From the NCBI GenBank assembly GCA_017383945.1, contig JAFNUQ010000185.1, positions 1 to 6,463 on the forward strand: a stretch of DNA of 6,463 bases. Reading direction: 5' to 3'. The notes under the pieces are model-generated. The model saw only the letters and a program-made list of their open reading frames with translations. It was not told the DNA's origin and did no database searches. A program made the position numbers and the translations under genes. Numbering within the stretch: the first letter of the stretch is position 1; each line of letters begins with the position of its first letter. The DNA comes from Bacteroidales bacterium (GTDB taxonomy: Bacteria > Bacteroidota > Bacteroidia > Bacteroidales > UBA932). Shown piece after piece: positions 1 to 6,116 of the stretch.

Positions 1-41
1 GGAGTGGAATCTAGACTATACAAAATACCAATTTTTAAGTA

Positions 42-72
42 TTGTCATAAAAGGTCGGGTGCAGTAATTTTG
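42..72 (+). promoter_or_regulatory. Bacteroidetes-type promoter for the TonB receptor gene
   Basis: A -7 element TAATTTTG at 65-72 matches the Bacteroidetes consensus TAnnTTTG at every fixed position. A -33 element (TTG, 42-44, within ATTG) lies 20 bp upstream, which is the usual spacing. Transcription should start roughly at 75-80, leaving a leader of about 30 nt before the ATG at 109. That is too short for a riboswitch. The promoter also shows that the in-frame GTG at position 4 cannot be the start used by this transcript. Confidence 0.75.
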
Positions 73-78
73 CATCCG
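56..78. promoter_or_regulatory. Imperfect palindrome over the -7 element, possible operator
   Basis: CGGGTGCA (56-63) and TGCATCCG (71-78) are inverted repeats with one mismatch (a G-T pair in RNA), separated by 7 bp. The 23-bp dyad is centred on position 67, inside the -7 box TAATTTTG. A symmetric site in this place would suit a dimeric repressor that blocks RNA polymerase. No regulator gene is present in the window, so the protein is unknown. The dyad could also be chance, because the arms are short. Confidence 0.4.
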
Positions 79-108
79 ATTTTTATGATAATAACAGTTA
101 GTAGATAT

Positions 109-2448
109 ATGAATACAAAATTCATGATGGTCGGGATCGCATTGGCTGCAATCCTGATATCTTCAAATCTTTCTGCTCAAAATCATGAGCATTCTCACAA
201 TCACGGCCACGGCCACAATCATCGTAGTGACAACAAGGAAGCAAGTGTATATGGCCACGTCATTAATAGACAGACAGGAGAGCATGTGCCTTTTGTCTAT
301 GTCTCATTGGTGGGTACTACCATAGGTACCACTACCGGCGATGCGGGACATTATTTCCTTGAGCATCTTCCTGAAGGAGAATTTGTTATCCAGGTTGGAG
401 GTGTGGGTTACAAAACAATCTACAAGGAGGTTAGGGTCAGAAAAGGAATTGACCTTGAAGTAAACTTTATGATAGAAGAGGACAATGTCCTTCTTGACGG
501 CGTAGTTGTATCTGCCAACAGAAGCGAGACAACCCGTATGATGGCCCCTACCCTTGTCAATGTTATCGGTATGGACACCTTCAACAGAGTCAATGCCGTT
601 TCTGTCTCGCAAGGTCTGAATTTCCAGCCGGGCGTACGCGTGGAGAATAATTGCCAGAACTGCAGCTACCAGCAGGTGCGCATCAACGGCCTCGACGGCC
701 CGTATACGCAGATCCTTATCGATTCGCGTCCGATATTCAGCTCCCTCGCCGGTGTCTACGGCATTGAGCAGCTTCCAGCGAATATGATTGACCGTGTGGA
801 AGTTATGCGCGGCGGCGGATCTGCTCTCTTCGGCTCTTCGGCAATCGCCGGCACAATCAACATCATCACCAAGGAGCCGCTTCGCAATTCGGCATCATTC
901 TCTCACACTCTCAACAGCATCAACGGCACTTCTGCGCTTGACAATATCACTGCGCTTAATGCCTCGATTGTCACAGACGACAACAAGATGGGCTTTGCGG
1001 TGTTTGGCCAGAATCGCGAGAAGGACGGATATGATCACGACGGCGACGGATTTACCGAACTCACAGAGATGAGCGGCCAGACCCTCGGAATGCGCGGATA
1101 CATCAAGACCGGCATCTATAGCAAGGTTACTGGCGAATATCACCATCTCCAAGAATATCGCAGAGGCGGAGATAATCTGCACCTTCCTCCTCACGAGGCG
1201 ATGATCGCGGAGCAGGTGCGCCACAGCATCAACACCGGCTCGCTGAAATATGACTGGTTTGGTGCGGGAATGGCGCAGCATCTGAGCCTCTTTGCTTCGC
1301 TTCAGCACATCGACCGCGAGAGCTACTACGGCGCGGGAATGGATCCAAATGCCTACGGACAGACCAATGACCTCACTTGGGTTGTCGGAGGACAGTATGT
1401 GCATAAGATGGACAATTGCCTGTTTATGCCGGCTGACTTCACAATAGGCGTAGAGTATAATCAGGACCATCTTGAGGATAATATGTGGGGATATAACCGC
1501 ATGACAGACCAGATGGTTAGAATCGGAAGCGTATATGCCCAGAACGAATGGAACAACGAGACCTGGAGCTTCCTGCTGGGAGGCCGTCTCGACAAACATA
1601 ATCTGATTGATAATCTGATTTTCAGCCCAAGAGCAAACCTCAGATATAATCCTAATGAGCATGTTAACCTTCGCGCAAGCTATTCCTACGGCTTCCGTGC
1701 TCCACAGGCCTTCGATGAGGATCTACATATTGATAATGTGGGCGGTATAGTGTCCATGATCCGTCTTGCAGATGGCCTCCGTGTTGAGAAATCACAGAGC
1801 TTGAGCGTCTCTGCAGACCTTTATGAGAGCTGGGGTGACTGGCAAGGAAACCTCTGTCTAGAGGGTTTCTATACCGATCTTGATGATGTGTTTGCTCTCA
1901 CTGAAATCGGTGTCCAGAACGGAGTGCTCATCAAGGAGCGTCGCAATGAGTCGGGTGCAAGGGTGTTTGGTGGTAACTTTGAGGGCAAGCTCGCCTACAA
2001 GGATCTTTTCCAGTTCCAGGGAGGCGTCACAGTACAGCGCTCTCTCTACAAAGAAGCTCACGCTTGGGCCGAAGATGTGGAAGCTGTGACTCAGATGTTC
2101 AGGACCCCTGATCTCTATGGCTACTTTGTGACCTCATACACTCCTGTCAAAGAATTTATGCTCTCTTTGAGCGGCACATATACAGGAAGTATGCTTGTTG
2201 AGCACCACGCCGGATTTATCGCAGAAAATCGCACAGAGAAGACTCCTGATTTCTTTGATATGAACCTAAAGGCATCTTATGATTTCCACGTCTATAATAA
2301 TATCATCCTGCAGTTAAATGCAGGTGTGCAGAATATCTTCAATGCCTTCCAGAACGACTTTGACCAAGGTCCTGATCGCGACTCCGGTTATATCTATGGT
2401 CCTTCCTCTCCAAGAAATTTCTATTTCGGCGTTAAGATCAGCTATTAA
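109..2448 (+). CDS. TonB-dependent outer-membrane receptor with His-rich N-terminus
   Basis: This 779-residue protein should be a 22-strand outer-membrane barrel that imports a ligand using TonB/ExbBD energy. Residues 1-23 form a signal peptide (cleavage probably LSA|Q). Residues 26-38 are a histidine comb, HEHSHNHGHGHNH. Residues about 46-125 are a carboxypeptidase-regulatory-like beta-sandwich typical of Bacteroidetes receptors. A TonB-box-like DGVVVSA lies at 130-136. The plug spans about 140-255, with CQNC at 182-185, VRINGLDGPYTQILID following it, and the conserved VEVMRGGGSALFGSSAIAGTINIITK ending segment (in part) at 230-255. The barrel fills the rest and ends in aromatic FGVKISY, a normal beta-signal. 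The length fits BtuB/FepA-like receptors rather than SusC, and no SusD follows. The ATG at 109 was chosen because it starts a proper signal peptide and lies downstream of the promoter; the frame stays open to a GTG at 4, which is rejected. Ligand unknown; the histidines and cysteines suggest a metal or metal chelate (inference). Confidence 0.93.
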   Translation: MNTKFMMVGIALAAILISSNLSAQNHEHSHNHGHGHNHRSDNKEASVYGHVINRQTGEHVPFVYVSLVGTTIGTTTGDAGHYFLEHLPEGEFVIQVGGVGYKTIYKEVRVRKGIDLEVNFMIEEDNVLLDGVVVSANRSETTRMMAPTLVNVIGMDTFNRVNAVSVSQGLNFQPGVRVENNCQNCSYQQVRINGLDGPYTQILIDSRPIFSSLAGVYGIEQLPANMIDRVEVMRGGGSALFGSSAIAGTINIITKEPLRNSASFSHTLNSINGTSALDNITALNASIVTDDNKMGFAVFGQNREKDGYDHDGDGFTELTEMSGQTLGMRGYIKTGIYSKVTGEYHHLQEYRRGGDNLHLPPHEAMIAEQVRHSINTGSLKYDWFGAGMAQHLSLFASLQHIDRESYYGAGMDPNAYGQTNDLTWVVGGQYVHKMDNCLFMPADFTIGVEYNQDHLEDNMWGYNRMTDQMVRIGSVYAQNEWNNETWSFLLGGRLDKHNLIDNLIFSPRANLRYNPNEHVNLRASYSYGFRAPQAFDEDLHIDNVGGIVSMIRLADGLRVEKSQSLSVSADLYESWGDWQGNLCLEGFYTDLDDVFALTEIGVQNGVLIKERRNESGARVFGGNFEGKLAYKDLFQFQGGVTVQRSLYKEAHAWAEDVEAVTQMFRTPDLYGYFVTSYTPVKEFMLSLSGTYTGSMLVEHHAGFIAENRTEKTPDFFDMNLKASYDFHVYNNIILQLNAGVQNIFNAFQNDFDQGPDRDSGYIYGPSSPRNFYFGVKISY

Positions 2449-2450
2449 AT

Positions 2451-2479
2451 TCTTTACAAAGGTGTAAAGATTCTTTACA
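2451..2479. repeat. Three alternating copies of TCTTTACA
   Basis: TCTTTACA occurs at 2451-2458, as its reverse complement TGTAAAGA at 2463-2470, and again directly at 2472-2479. The first two copies form a perfect 8-bp dyad with a 4-bp centre (AAGG). The two direct copies are 21 bp apart, about two helical turns. The array starts 3 nt after the receptor stop codon and precedes the main terminator. It could be operator half-sites or, as RNA, a small hairpin with a 4-nt loop followed by TTCTTT, helping termination. The TACA-N4-TGTA core recalls the TACA/TGTA operators of BlaI/MecI/CopY regulators, but those usually have a 2-bp centre, so that link is weak. Confidence 0.5.
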
Positions 2480-2489
2480 TATCAATGAT

Positions 2490-2536
2490 GTGCCTGACTT
2501 GTGCAAGTGTCTGCAAGTCAGGCACTTTTGTTTCTT
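2490..2536 (+). terminator. Intrinsic terminator after the TonB receptor gene
   Basis: GTGCCTGACTTG (2490-2501) pairs perfectly over 12 bp with CAAGTCAGGCAC (2514-2525); one further T-G pair leaves a loop of about 10 nt. The T-rich tail TTTTGTTTCTT follows at 2526-2536. This is a textbook Rho-independent terminator reading on the + strand. It separates the receptor transcript from the exporter operon. Confidence 0.9.
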
Positions 2537-2560
2537 GGCACGGGTGATGTTGTAATCTTG
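2527..2560 (+). promoter_or_regulatory. Probable promoter of the exporter operon
   Basis: TAATCTTG at 2553-2560 matches the Bacteroidetes -7 consensus TAnnTTTG except for one base (C for T). A TTTG at 2527-2530 lies 22 bp upstream, slightly wider than the usual spacing. The TTTG is part of the T-tail of the preceding terminator, so the two signals overlap. The leader to the ATG at 2582 would be only about 15-20 nt. A promoter is needed somewhere here because a strong terminator precedes the gene; this is the best match seen. Confidence 0.5.
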
Positions 2561-2581
2561 AGCGATAACGCAAAATAGATT

Positions 2582-4051
2582 ATGAAAAAAACATTAAGCA
2601 TACTTCTGATCTTGATATCTTCAAGCGTCGCCTTTGCGCAGCGACAAGCCTCTCTTGACGAGGTGATCAGTATCGCCAGACACCAGTCTGTGGAGGCTTT
2701 GGAGGCTCGCCAGGCCTTTATCTCCACCTATTGGGCATACCGCTCCTACCAAGCCAGCAGACTCCCCTCAGTCTACCTACAGGGTAATTTGATGAACTTT
2801 GACCGTTCGCTCACACTGCTTCAAAATCCTGACAACGGAAGCCTCAATTATGTGAGCTCCAACAATCTTCAAAACGGAGTCGGTCTGCAGATCAATCAGA
2901 ATATCACATTTACCGGCGGTACTCTGTCGGTCTCTTCTGACCTTTCTCGCATCGATCAGTTTGGCGGCCCAAAGAGCTTGACATGGTATTCAAGACCTAT
3001 CACTGTGTCCTATTACCAGCCGCTCTTTACATATAACCAGTTTAAGTGGGATAAGAAGATAGAGCCTCAGGCCTACGAGAAAGGCAAGCGTGACTACCTC
3101 GAAGCGATGGAAGGTCTTACAATCAATGTGGTCAATGCCTACCATAGGCTGCTTCTCGCCAAGATGAACAACGACATCAGCAAGAGCAATTTTGAAAACT
3201 CGGGCAATATGCTCAAGATTGCCGCAGAGAGACTTCAGCTTGGCGATGTGACCAAGGCTGACTACCTCCAGCTTGAGTTGCGCATGCTCAACGACAGCAT
3301 TGCTATCAACGAGACAGCTGTCCAGGTGAGAGAGGCCCAGATGGCGCTCAACTCACTTCTTGGCTATGACGAGTCCTACGAAATCGTCCCGCAGATTGAC
3401 TCGGAACTCCCTGATATTCAGATGGATTATGATCTTGTGATGATGAAGGCATTGGCCAACTCCAGCTTCCGCATCGATCAGGAGCTTAGCCTGCTCAATG
3501 CAGAGTCTTCGCTTGCTCGCGCCAAGGCATCAAGAGGCTTCTCATTTGCGCTGAATGCGCGATTTGGCATGTCGCAGACCGGCTCAAGTCTTCCCGCTGC
3601 CTATAACAATCTTCTGGATCAGGAAGTGGTCGGAGTGACCTTCAGCATCCCGATATTCGACTGGGGTCTAGGCAAAGGCAAGGTGGAAAAGGCCAAGGCG
3701 GCACAGGCAGTGGTTAAAGCTCAGGTTGAGCAGTCCACCAATGATCACAGACGACAGATGTTTACTGCTGTCAGCCAGTTTAATAATCAGAGACAGCAAT
3801 GTATGGTATCGCAGAGAGCGATGAAGATTGCCGCAGAGAGATATGAGCTCACAATGCTCCGCTTCAAGGAAGGCAATGCCAGCGTCACAGACCTGAATAT
3901 GGCCCAGACAGAAAATGACAGCGCTCTGCGCCAGTATATCGGTGATGTCAGCAATTTCTGGATCTACTACTACAGCCTTCGCCAGAGCACATTGTATGAC
4001 TTCATCAAAAACGAAGATATTGAAATTGATGTAAACGAGATGATATTATAA
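2582..4051 (+). CDS. TolC-family outer-membrane efflux channel
   Basis: This 489-residue protein should form the trimeric outer-membrane exit duct of a tripartite exporter. Residues 1-19 are a signal peptide (KK, hydrophobic core, cleavage AFA|Q). The mature protein shows the two-fold OEP repeat of the family. Long helical hairpins lie at about 160-265 and 365-470, and strand-rich segments (for example the stretch around residues 85-150) should build the barrel. The repeat is visible as KIAAER at 212-217 and again at 415-420, each followed by a family-typical G-D/N-(A)-x-V-T-K/D-A/L-x pattern (LGDVTKADYLQLEL; EGNASVTDLNMAQ). Length is normal for TolC homologues. The ATG at 2582 has no Shine-Dalgarno sequence, normal for this phylum. 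It is the first gene of the operon; its stop is 2 nt before the adaptor ATG, so the two are probably translationally coupled. TolC homologues can serve several pumps, so the gene itself does not define the substrate. Confidence 0.93.
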   Translation: MKKTLSILLILISSSVAFAQRQASLDEVISIARHQSVEALEARQAFISTYWAYRSYQASRLPSVYLQGNLMNFDRSLTLLQNPDNGSLNYVSSNNLQNGVGLQINQNITFTGGTLSVSSDLSRIDQFGGPKSLTWYSRPITVSYYQPLFTYNQFKWDKKIEPQAYEKGKRDYLEAMEGLTINVVNAYHRLLLAKMNNDISKSNFENSGNMLKIAAERLQLGDVTKADYLQLELRMLNDSIAINETAVQVREAQMALNSLLGYDESYEIVPQIDSELPDIQMDYDLVMMKALANSSFRIDQELSLLNAESSLARAKASRGFSFALNARFGMSQTGSSLPAAYNNLLDQEVVGVTFSIPIFDWGLGKGKVEKAKAAQAVVKAQVEQSTNDHRRQMFTAVSQFNNQRQQCMVSQRAMKIAAERYELTMLRFKEGNASVTDLNMAQTENDSALRQYIGDVSNFWIYYYSLRQSTLYDFIKNEDIEIDVNEMIL

Positions 4052-4053
4052 TT

Positions 4054-5310
4054 ATGGATAGACCGATTGAAAAGAAAAAAGGCATAGCCCTCGCATTTAC
4101 TAGTAAAGCACTGCCATATTGGTTTGGCCTGCTGGTTGCTGCTCTCATCCTCTGGCTCATTTTCAGAGACAACTCCAGCACGCTGCGCGTCAATGCCGAC
4201 ACGCTTTCCATCAGCGAAGTGACTTCTGGCGAATTCAACGACTACATCCGCATCAGCGGACAGGTGCACCCGATGACCACCATCCAGCTTAGCCCGCGCG
4301 AAGCCGGAATCGTCGAGGAGATAGTGATAGAGGAAGGCTCACAGGTCAAAGCCGGTGATGTGATCATTCGCCTGAGCAATGATGACCTTGACCTTGAGAT
4401 ACTTAACTCTGAAGCCAATCTCGCAGAGAAGGAAAATGCCCTGCGCAATACAATGATCCAGATGGAGCAGGACAAGATGCAGCTCAGCCTCAATATCCTC
4501 GAGCTTGAGACAGAGGTCAACCGCAAAGGACGTACCCTTGAGTCACAAAGACGACTCTATAATGAAGGCCTGATCGGCAAGGAGGAATATCTGCGCTCGG
4601 CAGAAGATTATACCCTCTTCTCCAAGAAACTCGAAGTTACTCTCGCTCGAGCTGAGCAGGACAGCCTTTACAGGACAGTGCAAATCGATCAGATGGAAGA
4701 GAGCCTCAAGAACATGAGAATCAATATGCAGAGGATACGCAATAGGAAGGACAACCTCAACGTCAAAGCGCCTATTGATGGAGAGCTAGGTCTTCTGGAT
4801 GTGGTGCTCGGACAGTCAGTCGGCAACGGATCAAAGATCGGTCAGATCAATGCAGTCGGTAGTTATAAGATTGAAGCTCAGATAGATGAGCATTATATTG
4901 ATAGAGTTTCTTCTGGGCTGACAGCGACCTTTGAGCGTCAGAACGAGACATACGATGCGGTCATTCGCAAGGTTTACCCTGAGGTCCGTGGTGGCAAATT
5001 CCAGGCAGATTTCCGCTTCAGCGGTGAGCAGCCGGCAAATATTCGCACAGGCCAGACCTACTACCTCAACCTGCAGCTCGGTCAGCCTGAGAGCGCAGTG
5101 CTCATCCCGCGTGGCACATTCTATCAGAAGACTGGTGGCAAATGGATATATGTAGTGGCTCCGGATGGAGGAAAAGCTGTGAAGCGTGAAATCCGCATCG
5201 GTCGTCAGAACCCGCAGTTTTATGAAGTCCTCGAAGGTCTTGAGCCTGGTGAGAAGGTCATCACTTCCGGATATGACAATTTCGGCGATAATGAAGTATT
5301 GGAATTTTAA
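4054..5310 (+). CDS. HlyD/MacA-like periplasmic adaptor subunit
   Basis: This 418-residue membrane fusion protein should link the inner-membrane permease to the TolC channel. Residues 1-20 are cytoplasmic and basic, and residues about 22-37 are one membrane segment, with no lipobox, so it is anchored by its N-terminus. The first lipoyl half-motif is at about 84-107 (GIVEEIVIEEGSQVKAGDVI). A charged alpha-helical coiled-coil hairpin spans about 112-235. The second lipoyl half is at about 236-267 (KAPIDGELGLLDVVLGQSV). A beta-barrel lies at about 270-345, and a membrane-proximal domain at 347-418, including VLIPRGTFYQKTGGKWIYVV and a final GLEPGEKVITSGYDNF. The roughly 120-residue hairpin is long, suited to reaching a TolC-type tip. 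The next gene is an ABC ATPase, so the partner pump is MacB/FtsX-like rather than RND. A gap of 2 nt upstream and 20 nt downstream places it firmly in the operon. Substrate not predictable. Confidence 0.92.
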   Translation: MDRPIEKKKGIALAFTSKALPYWFGLLVAALILWLIFRDNSSTLRVNADTLSISEVTSGEFNDYIRISGQVHPMTTIQLSPREAGIVEEIVIEEGSQVKAGDVIIRLSNDDLDLEILNSEANLAEKENALRNTMIQMEQDKMQLSLNILELETEVNRKGRTLESQRRLYNEGLIGKEEYLRSAEDYTLFSKKLEVTLARAEQDSLYRTVQIDQMEESLKNMRINMQRIRNRKDNLNVKAPIDGELGLLDVVLGQSVGNGSKIGQINAVGSYKIEAQIDEHYIDRVSSGLTATFERQNETYDAVIRKVYPEVRGGKFQADFRFSGEQPANIRTGQTYYLNLQLGQPESAVLIPRGTFYQKTGGKWIYVVAPDGGKAVKREIRIGRQNPQFYEVLEGLEPGEKVITSGYDNFGDNEVLEF

Positions 5311-5330
5311 AATATAAATAAAATAGTATT

Positions 5331-6011
5331 ATGATTACAGTAACAAATCTCAGCAAGGTTTTCCGCACAGAGGAAATCGAAACAACCGCACTCAACAAAG
5401 TTTCATTTGAAATCAAGGATGGCGAGTTTGTCGCAATCATGTGCCCATCAGGATGTGGCAAGTCTACCCTGCTCAATATCCTCGGACTTCTTGACAATCC
5501 GTCAGAGGGAAGTTATATGCTTCTTGGTCAGGAAGTTGCTCAGCTCAAAGAGAAGGATCGCACTAAGTTCCGCAAGGGCAATATCGGTTTTGTGTTCCAG
5601 AGCTTCAACCTCATCGATGAGCTCAATGTATATGAAAATGTAGAACTTCCCCTCCGCTACCTCAACATCAGTGCTTCAGAGCGCAAGGCTCGTGTGACTG
5701 AGATGCTCAAGCGAATGAATATCAGCCATCGTGCCCAGCACTTCCCTCAGCAGCTCTCTGGAGGCCAGCAGCAGCGCGTCGCCATCGCACGTGCAGTCGT
5801 GTCCAATCCTAAGCTGATCCTCGCCGATGAGCCGACAGGTAACCTCGACTCAAAGAATGGCAAAGAAGTGATGGACCTCCTCACCGAACTCAACAAGGAA
5901 GGCACAACTATCGTGATGGTAACCCACTCACAGAAGGACGCTTCGTGCGCTCAGAGAGTGGTGAATCTCTTTGACGGCGAGATCGTCAGCGACGTCAAGA
6001 ACGAACTTTAG
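5331..6011 (+). CDS. MacB/LolD-type ABC transporter ATP-binding protein
   Basis: This 226-residue cytoplasmic ATPase should power the FtsX-type permease encoded next. Motifs in order: Walker A CPSGCGKS at 38-45 (K44, S45); Q-loop Q90 in [11 protein letters not shown] signature LSGGQQQ at 142-148; Walker B LILADEP at 162-168 with D166 and catalytic E167; D-loop NLDS at 171-174; H-loop H199 in VTHS. Length and the phrase [11 protein letters not shown] are typical of the LolD/MacB/FtsE group (family knowledge). The odd point is Cys38 in place of the near-invariant first glycine or alanine of Walker A; every other catalytic residue is present. The ATG at 5331 follows a 20-nt AT-rich gap after the adaptor gene. 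Lipoprotein release (LolD) is a possible alternative role, but the TolC and adaptor neighbours favour a MacAB-TolC-like exporter. Confidence 0.93.
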   Translation: MITVTNLSKVFRTEEIETTALNKVSFEIKDGEFVAIMCPSGCGKSTLLNILGLLDNPSEGSYMLLGQEVAQLKEKDRTKFRKGNIGFVFQSFNLIDELNVYENVELPLRYLNISASERKARVTEMLKRMNISHRAQHFPQQLSGGQQQRVAIARAVVSNPKLILADEPTGNLDSKNGKEVMDLLTELNKEGTTIVMVTHSQKDASCAQRVVNLFDGEIVSDVKNEL

Positions 6012-6014
6012 ATT

Positions 6015-6075
6015 GAGATGCCCGATTAGGTCGGGCATGACGAAACAGTCATCCCCGGCTCCGACCGGGGATCTC
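6015..6075. repeat. Pair of REP-like palindromes in inverted orientation
   Basis: Unit 1 (6015-6041) runs GAGAT-GCCCGA, loop, TCGGGC-ATGAC, with an 8-bp stem 6018-6025/6031-6038 and a 5-nt loop. Unit 2 (6048-6075) is the same design on the other strand, with an 8-bp stem 6051-6058/6065-6072 and a 6-nt loop. Read on the minus strand, unit 2 shares GAGAT, CCCG, CGGG and ATGAC with unit 1. Two stem positions differ, and each change is matched on the other arm (G-C to C-G, A-T to G-C), so the hairpin itself is conserved. The 6-nt spacer sits between TGAC and GTCA. The arrangement resembles a BIME made of two REP units. No T-tail follows directly, so a simple terminator is unlikely. Located between the ATPase and permease genes, it may protect the upstream mRNA or reduce permease expression (inference). 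Confidence 0.75.
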
Positions 6076-6116
6076 CCTAACAACTAGACACTTAAAGAAA
6101 CACGTTTTTTTTATCA

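Noticed and set aside
2..67. Short open stretch at the left edge that could be the tail of an upstream gene (stop TAA 65-67)
   Set aside because: Only 21 codons, with no recognisable sequence, and it overlaps the promoter; it cannot be told from chance.
75..108. Riboswitch in the receptor leader (such as a cobalamin element)
   Set aside because: The predicted leader is about 30 nt, far too short, and no conserved riboswitch core is seen.
1602..1621. Near-tandem repeat AATCTGATTGAT/AATCTGATT
   Set aside because: Only about 1.8 copies, coding an unremarkable NLIDNLI stretch in the barrel; likely chance.
895..1662. 255-codon open frame on the minus strand inside the receptor gene
   Set aside because: It lies wholly antisense to the conserved plug and barrel, its translation shows no recognisable domain or signal, and the sense frame has clear family motifs throughout.
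109..2448. SusC-like glycan receptor
   Set aside because: The protein is about 200-250 residues shorter than typical SusC proteins, and no SusD-like lipoprotein gene follows; plug motifs fit the BtuB/FepA-like group better.
6094..6112. Possible hairpin plus T-run acting as a terminator before the permease
   Set aside because: The stem AAAGAAA/TTTTTTT is only A-T and G-T pairs, and the T-run abuts the start codon; the REP-like hairpins lie 30 nt or more upstream of the T-run, so no proper terminator forms.
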